Shown piece after piece: positions 1 to 7,885 of a stretch of 64,000 nt of DNA. The notes beneath the pieces were generated by a model, which was given only the letters and a program-made list of their open reading frames with translations, was not told the origin of the DNA and did no database searches. The first letter of the stretch is position 1. The number at the start of each line of letters is the position of its first letter. This DNA is from JANRLJ01 sp033762735 (GTDB lineage: Bacteria > Chloroflexota > Anaerolineae > Aggregatilineales > Phototrophicaceae): contig JANRLJ010000040.1 in the NCBI GenBank assembly GCA_033762735.1, forward strand, positions 62,001 through 126,000, in the 5' to 3' direction. Made by a program: the position numbers and the translations under genes.

Positions 1-387
1 ATTACCATCACTACGGATGAAAAGACGTTTACAGTGGATGGCGACCGAGGCAAGATCAAGCAGGTCTTGCTCAACCTGCTGACCAATGCCATCAAGTACA
101 ACCGCCGCAACGGCAAAATTACCGCGAGTACCACGCTTGACCTGGAAGACGATACGCCCATGGTGATCGTCGCAATCGCCGACACAGGCTATGGTATCTC
201 CAAGGAAAGCCAGAAGCGGATGTTTGAAAAGTTCTTCCGTGCAGACAATCCCTCTGGAGAGTCGGGAACAGGGCTGGGGCTGGTGATTACCAAGCACATC
301 GTCGAGGCGCACGGCGGGAGTATCTGGCTGGAAAGCGAAGAAGGTGTGGGCACAACCTTCTTTATCACACTGCCACTGGTGAACTGA
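1..387 (+). CDS. Sensor histidine kinase, C-terminal fragment
   Basis: The reading frame is open from the first base of the window, so the gene starts upstream; only about 128 C-terminal residues are present. They form the HATPase_c ATP-binding domain of a two-component sensor kinase: N-box (NLLTNAIKYN), G1 box (DTGYGIS), F box (FEKFFR) and G2 box (GTGLGL) occur in order. The sensor and the phospho-acceptor His domain lie outside the window. The final residues (FFITLP) match the normal end of such kinases. Its partner regulator is not visible here; the OmpR-type regulator at 40162 is about 40 kb away and need not be the partner. Confidence 0.93.
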   Translation: MTITTDEKTFTVDGDRGKIKQVLLNLLTNAIKYNRRNGKITASTTLDLEDDTPMVIVAIADTGYGISKESQKRMFEKFFRADNPSGESGTGLGLVITKHIVEAHGGSIWLESEEGVGTTFFITLPLVN

Positions 388-390
388 ATT

Positions 391-418
391 AAAAAGGCGG
401 GTGCTGTACCCGCCTTTT
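391..418. terminator. Bidirectional intrinsic terminator
   Basis: An 11-bp stem (AAAAGGCGGGT / ACCCGCCTTTT) with a GCTGT loop sits between the convergent histidine kinase and secF. The A-rich left and T-rich right flanks allow it to end transcription on both strands. Confidence 0.85.
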
Positions 419-425
419 CGATTCT

Positions 426-1400
426 TCAGGACACGCTTCGGGCTTCCTGTGGCTGAACAGGAGTCACCACATCCCCTTTAACCAGCGGCAGTTCCCCTTT
501 TTGCCATGCCACCAGCAGCGGCACCGCGTTAAAGATCGAGGAATACGTGCCGCTCAACAGGCCGATAAACAGAATAGCAATGAACTGTTTGATGGTTTCC
601 CCGCCGAACAGCAGAATCGCCGCCATGATGAAAAAGGCGTTGAGCTGGGTCGCCAGTGAACGATGAATGGTTTCCCAGATGCTGCGGTTGACAATCGTCT
701 CATACGGTTCACCGAGGTGCTTCTGGATGTTCTCGCGAATGCGGTCGAACATCACAATGGTGTCCTGCACGGAGTAACCGACGACCGTGAGCACCGCCGT
801 CAGAAACAGGGCATCGACTTCCCACCCGAACAGCAGCCCCATCAGCGACATAATGCCGCACACCACCAGCACGTCATGCAGCATGGCCGCAATCGCGCAA
901 ACCCCATAGCGGAAGGCATTTGGCACCTGACGGAACGCCAGCACAATAAAGCCTGTGACGATCAGCGAGGCAATCACCACAGCCAGAAATGCCGCCTGGG
1001 ATACTTCCCGCCCAACCGTTGGCGAAACCTGTTCCGTGCGCAGGCTGGTGAGGTCAAGCGGGGCCAGCGTTTCCAGCCGGCTCAGGATTTCATCGGTGAC
1101 TTCCTGCGTCTCAAAGCCCCCGCGAACCGACCAGCGGTAGTCCGTCGGCGCACCAAGCTGCTGGATAATCACATTGTCTTCACCAAACTCGGCGAACACA
1201 TCCCGGATACCACTTTCCGTCGCGCCCTCTTCGGTGAATTGAATCTCATAGATGCTGCCACCGACGAAGTCCACACTCAGGCGGAAGGGAGAACGGGTCG
1301 GCGTAGTCAGGATGGAATAAACCATCACGGCGATGCCAAGGAGGATGATGACACCGGAGAACAGGAAGAAGTAGCGCCGTTTTTCGACAAGATTGAACAT
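426..1400 (-). CDS. secF: Protein translocase subunit SecF
   Basis: SecF is one half of the SecDF membrane complex, which uses the proton motive force to help pull exported proteins through SecYEG. The 324-residue protein has the expected plan: an N-terminal membrane segment (about residues 10-32), a periplasmic domain of about 100 residues with the FVGGSIYEI motif, and a block of five membrane helices containing HDVLVV and the VGYSVQDTIVMFDRIREN signature of the SecD/SecF family. It starts 3 bases after the secD stop, in the order yajC-secD-secF. Length is normal for the family. Confidence 0.96.
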   Translation of the reverse strand: MFNLVEKRRYFFLFSGVIILLGIAVMVYSILTTPTRSPFRLSVDFVGGSIYEIQFTEEGATESGIRDVFAEFGEDNVIIQQLGAPTDYRWSVRGGFETQEVTDEILSRLETLAPLDLTSLRTEQVSPTVGREVSQAAFLAVVIASLIVTGFIVLAFRQVPNAFRYGVCAIAAMLHDVLVVCGIMSLMGLLFGWEVDALFLTAVLTVVGYSVQDTIVMFDRIRENIQKHLGEPYETIVNRSIWETIHRSLATQLNAFFIMAAILLFGGETIKQFIAILFIGLLSGTYSSIFNAVPLLVAWQKGELPLVKGDVVTPVQPQEARSVS

Positions 1401-1403
1401 GGT

Positions 1404-2918
1404 TTACGCCCCCTGATTAACACCCAGCAGCCATTGACGCTCTCGAATGGGCTGGCGCAGGATTGAAACAAGCAGATAGAGAAACGTGCGCGTGACGAAC
1501 ACCGCCGTGAACAAATTGACCACCAGGCCGAGCGCCAGCGTAATGGCAAACCCGCTGACGATGCTCGCGCCGGGTGTTTGCCCAAACAGGAACAGCACCC
1601 CGCAGATCAGAATGGTGGAGAAGTTCGAGTCTCGGATCGATGTCCACGCACGGTTAAACCCGGCGATAAGGGCGTCATCCAGCGAACTGCCCGCCCGCAG
1701 TTCTTCCTTGATGCGCTCAAAGATCAGAATATTGCCATCGACCGCCGTACCGACCGAGATCAGATACCCGGTGATGGCTGGCAGCGTGAGCGTGACCGGG
1801 AGCAGCTTGAACAGTGCGAGGTTGAGGATGATGAACACGATCAGCGCCAGATCAGCCGCCAGCCCCGGTACGCGGTAGTAGACCAGCATAAACGTCAGCA
1901 CAACGATAATCCCGACCACCCCTGCCCGAACGCTCAACTGCACCGATTCCTGCCCCAGCGTCGCGCCAACCGATTCCGCCGTTTCCACGCGCAGCGGAAT
2001 GGGCAGCGCACCAGAACGAAGCTGGAGCGCAAGCTGCTGTGCCGACTCCTGGGTAAAGCCGCCTTCGATCACCCCGCCCGTATCCAGACGGTCGCGGATC
2101 ACCGGCGAAGACAGCACAATGCCATCCAGCACAATTGCCATCGGCTCATTGACGCGCTGTGCAGTGAAGGGGCCGAAGCGTTCAGCACCTTCGGAGTTCA
2201 GTTCAAAGCGGATGTACCAGGAGCGTCCGTCCGTCTCTGCGGCTGCCGCCTGAAGGACGCCGCCTGTAATAATCGTTTCAAACGGCTGCCCCGTGAGCGG
2301 ATTTGGAATGCCGGTCTCGTCGGCCGAGGTCTGGACGGATGGCGCGTTTGGATCAGGTGTGGCTTCTGCCGACGCCACCTGACCGCGCTGCTGCTGAATA
2401 CGCACCTGCTCGGTCGTCAGAATACGCTGACCGTCAAAATTCTGTCCACCGAGGCCACCAAAATCGACAAACTCCAGCAGCGCGGTTTGCTGAATGGTGT
2501 TGATGGCCTGCTGGGGATCAGTCACCCCCGGCAGTTCGACCAGAATGCGGCTCTCGCCCTGAACCTGCACGGTTGCTTCGCTCAGGCCAAGCGAGTTGAC
2601 GCGGCGACCAACGTTATTGGCCGTCTGCTGAAGTTCTTCCTGGGTAAAGGCGCTGGGCGGCAGTTCAGCCTGCAACAGTACCCGCAGCCCACCGACCAGA
2701 TCAAGCCCTTCGGCAAATTCAAAGGTCGGCTCGTACTGCGAACAGTTAAAGGTGGCAGTAGGGTTATCCTGTGCATCCTGCAAACATTCGCGCAGCAGTT
2801 CTTCATTCCCGCCGCGTTTTAGAAAATCAGGCTTTGGGGTATCGGGGAGAATCAGATAGATCGCTGCCGCCGTAACCACGACGACAAAGAGTAACCAGAG
2901 TGAATTTCGCTGCTGCAT
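1404..2918 (-). CDS. secD: Protein translocase subunit SecD
   Basis: SecD partners SecF in the accessory export motor. The sequence shows an N-terminal membrane helix, a long periplasmic part with the LDLVGGLRVLLQ motif (family D-L-x-GG) and the second periplasmic domain (GITGxPF-like segment, NEPMAIVLDGIVLSSPVI), then a C-terminal membrane block with SVGTAVDGNILIFERIKEELR, the SecD hallmark. A low-complexity stretch rich in Gln, Ala and Thr lies in the middle of the periplasmic domain. I prefer the ATG at 2918, which has GAAAGG six bases upstream, over an in-frame GTG at 2936. About 504 residues, normal length. Confidence 0.95.
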   Translation of the reverse strand: MQQRNSLWLLFVVVVTAAAIYLILPDTPKPDFLKRGGNEELLRECLQDAQDNPTATFNCSQYEPTFEFAEGLDLVGGLRVLLQAELPPSAFTQEELQQTANNVGRRVNSLGLSEATVQVQGESRILVELPGVTDPQQAINTIQQTALLEFVDFGGLGGQNFDGQRILTTEQVRIQQQRGQVASAEATPDPNAPSVQTSADETGIPNPLTGQPFETIITGGVLQAAAAETDGRSWYIRFELNSEGAERFGPFTAQRVNEPMAIVLDGIVLSSPVIRDRLDTGGVIEGGFTQESAQQLALQLRSGALPIPLRVETAESVGATLGQESVQLSVRAGVVGIIVVLTFMLVYYRVPGLAADLALIVFIILNLALFKLLPVTLTLPAITGYLISVGTAVDGNILIFERIKEELRAGSSLDDALIAGFNRAWTSIRDSNFSTILICGVLFLFGQTPGASIVSGFAITLALGLVVNLFTAVFVTRTFLYLLVSILRQPIRERQWLLGVNQGA

Positions 2919-2936
2919 TGTGAACCTTTCAAGCAC

Positions 2937-2966
2937 AAAAAAGCGGGGTTCATCTTACGCCCCGCC
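2937..2966 (-). terminator. Terminator-like hairpin between yajC and secD
   Basis: Read on the minus strand, a 6-bp GC stem (GCGGGG / CCCCGC, 11-base loop) is followed by six T residues, just downstream of the yajC stop and upstream of secD. It has the form of a weak intrinsic terminator or attenuator inside the operon. Confidence 0.5.
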
Positions 2967-2978
2967 AAGCCTTTCCGT

Positions 2979-3302
2979 CTATCCCTGAACTACTTCGGGT
3001 TCTTCTCGCTGCCCCGTGCGCGCATTCCGTGCCACTTCTTCGGCATCAAACGGCTGCATCAGTGCTGCCGTAATCATGCGCACCACCACGCCGTCCGCAA
3101 TTTCAACCGATGCGACCCCGGCGTCGATGTCGAGCACCTTGCCAATGATGCCCCCATAGGTAATCACTTCATCGCCTTCAGCCAGCGACCGTGCGAAATT
3201 CTGCCGCTTCTGAAAATCCCGCTGCTTCGGGAACGTCACCAGCGACCACCACGCCCCCAGCGCCAGCAGCATCACAAATCCAAGCAGTGCAAATTCCTGC
3301 AT
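2979..3302 (-). CDS. yajC: Preprotein translocase subunit YajC
   Basis: YajC is a small single-pass membrane protein that associates with SecDF. The 107-residue product has one N-terminal membrane helix (about residues 3-22), then the conserved cytoplasmic segment PKQRDFQKRQ...LAEGDEVITYGGIIGKV, which is the YajC signature. The ATG has a GAGGTGG ribosome binding site. It is the first gene of yajC-secD-secF, a standard order. Confidence 0.95.
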   Translation of the reverse strand: MQEFALLGFVMLLALGAWWSLVTFPKQRDFQKRQNFARSLAEGDEVITYGGIIGKVLDIDAGVASVEIADGVVVRMITAALMQPFDAEEVARNARTGQREEPEVVQG

Positions 3303-3459
3303 TCCAACACCACCTCACACACCTTCGACAAGTCGGTTAAACCGCTGGATGAACCGCCTCATCTGTTTCTGATGCGCATTTGCTTGACCATCCGCGCGGC
3401 AGTTCTTAAAATCTGCCGGATTATAGCACCAATCGGTAACAGCATGTATCGGAGGCTGT

Positions 3460-4581
3460 ATGAAAACACTCAAGCGATGGGGAACAGGGGTCGTTCTGCT
3501 GCTGATCCTCGGCTTGTCCTTGAATATTGTGCAGGCGGGCAATGTCGTCCTTACCAATAACACCACCAGCAGCAGCACAAGCTGGTTTATCTCCGGCGAA
3601 CCCTCACTGGTGATGAACCGCTTTGACCTGAACTCACGCGGAATTCCGCTGCCCACACGGCTGGATCGCGTCGGCCTTTCCGTGATTACGGCGCGTCCAG
3701 GCAATCCGGTCACGGTCGTGGTGTATCAGGACGCGGACGGCGGATCACCCATCAATGCGACCCTGGTTCGCTCAGCACAGGTCGAAATTACCACGGCGGG
3801 CGTATTCACCTACACCTTCCCCGAACCGCTCAGCATCACACAGCCGTTTGTGTGGGTGGGCTTTTATCTCCCGGTCGATTTCCAGTTCCGCGCAGATCGC
3901 TCCGGTTCGTCTCAACTCACATGGTGGGCGTGGCAGCCGGGCGGCACATTCGACGTGGCAAACCTCGCCTCGGCAGGTGTACTTGGCGCGGCGGATGGCA
4001 GCGCCCCCGTCAGCATCAATATGAACGGCACGGCGCGAATCACGGCAGAACTGATCGTGGAAGGCTCGGCCAATATCAACAACGCCATTCAGACCGCGCT
4101 TTCCGGCACGTTCAACGGCGCGGGGGTGGTCGTCTCGCCGCCTGCTGGCCCGCCACCTATCCGCCAGATCGTCGGCCCCGCAACGGACTTGTCGCCGATG
4201 GTGCAGTATGACGCGGTTAACGCCTGTTCGCTGGTGCTGATCGACATTCAGGATGTGATCGTCAGCTACCGCAGCGGCCTGCGCGCCTTCTGCTACCCAC
4301 AGCCGGATTATCTCTCGCCGCCCAATCCACAGGGTTATACGCGGCGCGGCACTTTATATGACATCTCGATGTATGGAGTAGTCAACGGCGCGATTGCCCT
4401 GCCCATCCGCGTGACACACTGCATCCGCCCTGCTGCCAATGATCTCGAAGTTGCCGTCTTCGGCTCAGCTTATGGCACCCCGCGCCAGTGGGTGATTCTG
4501 CCTACCGTCCGCTTCGGGGACATTATCTGTGCCGAACTGACTCATGCCGGTTCCGTTTCCTACTTTGTTCCGAACAGTTAG
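3460..4581 (+). CDS. Secreted protein of unknown function
   Basis: A 373-residue protein with a clear signal peptide (positively charged start, hydrophobic core to about residue 24, cleavage near VQAG). The mature part is rich in Thr, Ser, Val and Pro and looks like beta-sandwich domains. Residues 30-150 describe a fold with short beta strands (for example PVTVVVYQDADG, PFVWVGFYLPV) reminiscent of anchor-type or appendage-like domains in Chloroflexota exported proteins, but I do not recognise a named family. Several Cys occur in the last 120 residues, possibly forming disulfides outside the cell. GGAGG lies five bases before the ATG. The next gene begins 8 bases after the stop, so the two may be co-transcribed. 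Confidence 0.75.
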   Translation: MKTLKRWGTGVVLLLILGLSLNIVQAGNVVLTNNTTSSSTSWFISGEPSLVMNRFDLNSRGIPLPTRLDRVGLSVITARPGNPVTVVVYQDADGGSPINATLVRSAQVEITTAGVFTYTFPEPLSITQPFVWVGFYLPVDFQFRADRSGSSQLTWWAWQPGGTFDVANLASAGVLGAADGSAPVSINMNGTARITAELIVEGSANINNAIQTALSGTFNGAGVVVSPPAGPPPIRQIVGPATDLSPMVQYDAVNACSLVLIDIQDVIVSYRSGLRAFCYPQPDYLSPPNPQGYTRRGTLYDISMYGVVNGAIALPIRVTHCIRPAANDLEVAVFGSAYGTPRQWVILPTVRFGDIICAELTHAGSVSYFVPNS

Positions 4582-4589
4582 CCAGAATT

Positions 4590-5351
4590 ATGCGTATTGA
4601 AACCAATGAGCGCCTCGTCAAGCGCAACAAACAGATCGGCACCTATCTCTTTTTGTTCAGCATGGCCGTGCTGGTGGGCGGCTTCATCCTTGCTAATGGG
4701 TCGCTGTTCAACATCGAAGGCCTTGAAAGCATTTCCGATGCGCTCTACCTGACCATCATGCCGCTGGTACTGGTGATTGGCATGATCAGCACCTTCGTTT
4801 CGGTGCGGATGACCAATCTGTGGTTTCGGGTGCCCCGCCCTGAAAATCTGATTGAGCAGAGCCTTAAGGGGCTGGGTAAAAAAGGCGCACTCTATAACTA
4901 TTTCCACTTCCCGGCGCGGCATGTACTGATCGCGCCACAGGGTGTATTCGCCATTGTCACGCGCTTTCAGGAAGGCTCCTACCGGGTAGAAGGCAGCAAG
5001 TGGCGCACCTTCCGCACACCGATTGGCCGTATTTTCAGCATCTTTCGGATGGACGGCATCAACAATCCCACGCTCGACGCGCAGATGGCCGCTGAGCATG
5101 TGCAGGACATTCTGCGCTCAATCAACGCCGAAGTGCCTGTGCATCCGCTGATTCTGTTCACCGACTCGCGGGCGCGGCTGGAGATCTTCAATTCTACCGT
5201 GCCCGTGCTGTATGCCGATCCCAAGCAGGAGCCGAACCTGAAGGACTATCTGCGGGACTTTCCTAAAGAGGGTCGGGTGACGCTGACGCAGGAGCAGATC
5301 GACCAGTTCGACGAAGCAACACGCGGAAGCAGCAAACGCAAGCGCGGATAA
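4590..5351 (+). CDS. Membrane protein with a degenerate NERD-like domain
   Basis: A 253-residue protein. Residues about 17-36 and 48-70 are two hydrophobic membrane helices. The rest resembles the nuclease-related NERD domain: HVLIAPQGVFAIVTRFQEG matches the family core strand pair, and a later NPTLDAQMAAEHVQDIL helix and VPVHPLILFTDS strand also fit. The acidic and Lys residues expected at the nuclease core (Asp before the first strand, E-x-K after the second) are replaced by Arg, Val and Arg, so catalysis is doubtful. ATG at 4590 is chosen; a longer in-frame extension would overlap the upstream gene. No strong ribosome binding site is visible, which suggests translational coupling to the upstream gene. 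Confidence 0.6.
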   Translation: MRIETNERLVKRNKQIGTYLFLFSMAVLVGGFILANGSLFNIEGLESISDALYLTIMPLVLVIGMISTFVSVRMTNLWFRVPRPENLIEQSLKGLGKKGALYNYFHFPARHVLIAPQGVFAIVTRFQEGSYRVEGSKWRTFRTPIGRIFSIFRMDGINNPTLDAQMAAEHVQDILRSINAEVPVHPLILFTDSRARLEIFNSTVPVLYADPKQEPNLKDYLRDFPKEGRVTLTQEQIDQFDEATRGSSKRKRG

Positions 5352-5357
5352 ATAAAA

Positions 5358-5386
5358 ACAGGGGGCTTCATTGCGAAGTCCCCTGT
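5358..5386. terminator. Intrinsic terminator between convergent genes
   Basis: A 12-bp stem (ACAGGGG, a G-T pair, CTTC / GAAG, CCCCTGT) with a five-base loop. On the minus strand it is followed by a T-rich run, so it best serves the SPFH gene; it may also act on the plus strand. Confidence 0.75.
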
Positions 5387-5412
5387 CCTCATTATTTCAG
5401 GCTATTACTCTC

Positions 5413-6543
5413 TTATTTCATGCTGGCGAGGCGCTGCTGCCACTTCTCCGCCAGTCGGTTATAAACCGCTTCGGTAATTTCGCCGTTCGCCAGCTTCATA
5501 TCCAGGCTATCCAGCAGGGCTTCGATTTCCTCGCGCGTCTGTGGGTTGTTACTGACGGGTGCAGGCGCGGCGGGCTGCGGGGCTTGCGGCGCTTGCGGCT
5601 GATTCTGCTGCATGTTGTTCTGCATCATCTGCTGCATCATTTGCTGCATCATCATCTGCTGCTGCATCATCTGCTGCTGCATGGCGGCCATCTCTGACGA
5701 CTGCTGATTCGGATTCATCATATTGCCGAGCTGCTGCCCCACCCCCAGGCCTAGTCCAGCGCCTACCAGCGCACCACCCGCGCCGGGGTTCTGCGCGGCG
5801 GCCATGCCGATGTCCAGCCGCTTCTGGCGTTCCAGCACTTCCATCCACACTTCGAGCGGGACGAGATCGCGCAGTTCTTCAATCGGGACGTTGACCGTGT
5901 CGAAGGGGTTGGCTTCCAGCGCGTTGATCTGAATACCCATTTCCTTGAAACGCTCATTGACCTGCACCAGCGCCGCGCCTTCAATTTCTTCCAGAACCGC
6001 GTTGGCTTCCACCAGGTTTTGCGCACCGGATTTCAGAATGAGGCTGTTGATCTCGCCCAGCAGCATGGTCTGGATGCGATCCTTGATGTCGGCCAGGCGC
6101 GTCGCCGGACGATTCACGGCGTACTTCTTGAGGAAGACCGCCGGGTCAGCGATGTTGATATCCATAATGCCGTGTGTGCGCAGCAGAGCAATACCGAGAC
6201 CGGTATTGGTTCGCATGTAGATGGGCTTCACCGTCCCCCAGCCGACCTGTGGCATGTTGCGCATGTTGATGAAATACAGGTCAGCGGTGAAGGGGGTGCG
6301 TCCGTTCGTCGCCAGCCCGACCAGCCCCGACAGAATCGGCAGGTTCGCGACTGACAGCGTGTGGCGGCCTGTGCCCAGCGCGTCGAGCGCCTGCCCACCG
6401 CGCACGAAAACGGCGGCCTGGCTTTCGCCCACGATAACCTGCGACCCCATCCGCCAATCCCCGCTGCCCTGCTGCGGTTCGCGGTAGGACAGTTCATCAT
6501 TGGCGACATTTACGTGATCGATTACGTCGATAATACGCGGCAT
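5413..6543 (-). CDS. SPFH-domain protein with Met/Gln-rich tract and SHOCT-like tail
   Basis: Residues about 30-240 form an SPFH/Band-7-like domain of the group often annotated as virion-core-like or YdjI-like: VGESQAAVFVRGGQ near the start, then DINIADPAVFLKKYAV and NERFKEMGIQINALEANPFD. A Gly-rich segment (residues 250-275) leads to a low-complexity run of Met and Gln (about 285-315), a Pro/Ala linker, and a C-terminal helix pair (LDSLDMKLANGEITEAVYNRL) that resembles a SHOCT module. There is no signal peptide, so it is probably a cytoplasmic or membrane-face scaffold. AAGGAG precedes the ATG. It is the last of three minus-strand genes. Confidence 0.8.
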   Translation of the reverse strand: MPRIIDVIDHVNVANDELSYREPQQGSGDWRMGSQVIVGESQAAVFVRGGQALDALGTGRHTLSVANLPILSGLVGLATNGRTPFTADLYFINMRNMPQVGWGTVKPIYMRTNTGLGIALLRTHGIMDINIADPAVFLKKYAVNRPATRLADIKDRIQTMLLGEINSLILKSGAQNLVEANAVLEEIEGAALVQVNERFKEMGIQINALEANPFDTVNVPIEELRDLVPLEVWMEVLERQKRLDIGMAAAQNPGAGGALVGAGLGLGVGQQLGNMMNPNQQSSEMAAMQQQMMQQQMMMQQMMQQMMQNNMQQNQPQAPQAPQPAAPAPVSNNPQTREEIEALLDSLDMKLANGEITEAVYNRLAEKWQQRLASMK

Positions 6544-6599
6544 TTCCTGACTCCTTTGAATGGCAGTTTAAGCGAAAAGTGGGCAGCAGGGAACGGCGG

Positions 6600-7136
6600 T
6601 TAGCTGCCGTGCTCCTGGCTGAAATTGTTAATCACGTCATCACGCAGTTCATAGGCATTGAGCGCATCCACCGCCAGCATATCAAGCTGAACAATCGCCT
6701 CGTCCAGTCCTTCTTTGGTGCCTGCCGCGTGTTCGATGGCATCCAGCGCCGTATCGAACGCTTCCACATGCCGAATCTGCGCTTCATCAAAGGCGTAGAG
6801 GCGTTCCATCTCATCGGTGTCAATCTTCAACTGTGCCCACATGCCAGAATAGCCAGGGCTGGCGGTGTCGATTTTGTCCTTCAACTGCTGGAGCTTGCTT
6901 TTGACGTTGCGGGTGCGGGTCATGTAGGCCAGCCCGCCGTTGTTGATGATGAGTTGCTCGATGCGGATAAAACGGTCGAGGCGCTGACGGATGAGGTCAG
7001 AGGTGTACTTGCGCAGCATTTCGTCGGCGGTGCGGCGCGCCTGCTTTTCCTGATACCCACGAAAGCCGGGGATGCGGGCGATCAAGCGCTCGAAGGAACC
7101 GCGCTCAGAAACGATTCTGTCATAAATGTCGGACAT
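6600..7136 (-). CDS. Helical protein of unknown function in the SPFH gene cluster
   Basis: A 178-residue, mostly alpha-helical, hydrophilic protein, rich in charged residues and without a signal peptide or membrane segment. I recognise no catalytic motif. The start at MSDIYD has AGGAGA upstream; a longer upstream in-frame start lacks support. It lies 57 bases upstream of the SPFH gene and downstream of the winged-helix/zinc-ribbon gene, all on the same strand, which suggests a shared role, for example as a partner that binds the SPFH assembly. That is inference from position only. Confidence 0.65.
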   Translation of the reverse strand: MSDIYDRIVSERGSFERLIARIPGFRGYQEKQARRTADEMLRKYTSDLIRQRLDRFIRIEQLIINNGGLAYMTRTRNVKSKLQQLKDKIDTASPGYSGMWAQLKIDTDEMERLYAFDEAQIRHVEAFDTALDAIEHAAGTKEGLDEAIVQLDMLAVDALNAYELRDDVINNFSQEHGS

Positions 7137-7217
7137 CGTTGTTCTCCTGTTGCAAAACAAATGCCGCTTTTATTTTATGCCATTTCCGAAACTAGACTTC
7201 CCCAACGTTTGGGGCAA

Positions 7218-7739
7218 TCAGGGCAGCAGATATTCCGTTCCACACGCCGTACAACGAATCACACCCCGGCTACGGAGATCAATGGGTGTACCGCACTTCT
7301 GGCATGTTTGCAGCGCACGGAGTTGTACCGCATCCGCCGCATAGAGCATCCCGGCTTCCCAGTCGGCAACGCCGCTCAGCACCTCAAGCTGAACAAGCTG
7401 GTAGACGTATTCCTGAATACGCGCCTCATCGACTTCCAGTTGATGCGCCAGTTCCCGCACAGCCAGCGCCCGCTGTTCGCGCAGGGCATCCAGCAGTTCA
7501 CGCTGTTTGAGCATGTCTGACGTTTCAGGAATATCGGCCTCAGGCTGATCGTTGCGCACATAGAAGTAAATGCCCGTCAGCAGCACCGGTGCGATCAGCA
7601 CAAAGGCCAGCACCCCTCTGGTCGCCAGCGCCCCTGCTTCCAGATCGCCCGCCGCCAGCAGCAGCCCCGCCAGCACCGTCGCGACGAAACCGATTCCGAT
7701 CAGGATCAGGCCTGTAGAACGGCTGAAGCTCGCCCGCAT
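7218..7739 (-). CDS. Membrane protein with winged helix and zinc ribbon
   Basis: A 173-residue protein with three parts. Residues 8-30 and 41-62 are two membrane helices. Residues about 75-130 (RELLDALREQRALAVRELAHQLEVDEARIQEYVYQLVQ) look like a winged-helix domain of the MarR/PCI type. The C-terminus has a zinc ribbon: CQKCG, then CTACG about 16 residues later. A GAGGGGG ribosome binding site precedes the ATG. It is the first gene of the three-gene minus-strand set ending with the SPFH protein. A membrane-anchored domain that could bind nucleic acid or protein is a reasonable reading; the exact role is unknown. Confidence 0.72.
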   Translation of the reverse strand: MRASFSRSTGLILIGIGFVATVLAGLLLAAGDLEAGALATRGVLAFVLIAPVLLTGIYFYVRNDQPEADIPETSDMLKQRELLDALREQRALAVRELAHQLEVDEARIQEYVYQLVQLEVLSGVADWEAGMLYAADAVQLRALQTCQKCGTPIDLRSRGVIRCTACGTEYLLP

Positions 7740-7885
7740 GAAGTCCCCCTCTGCCCCGCTGCGCTGGCACCAATGGCCGAATTATAACATGCCTTGCCCT
7801 ATTCGCTGGCGTGAGTTCGGCAAACGATATAAGATATGCTGACCTGAAATGACTTTTTGCGTCCACATTTGTAAGGAGAAAAGCC

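Noticed and set aside
1578..2822. A 414-codon plus-strand frame opposite secD
   Set aside because: Antisense to secD, Arg/Gln-rich translation with no domain; a by-product of high G+C codon use.
5600..5720. Trinucleotide repeat array within 5600-5720
   Set aside because: It is the codon-level trace of the Met/Gln-rich tract in the SPFH protein, not a CRISPR or DNA repeat array.
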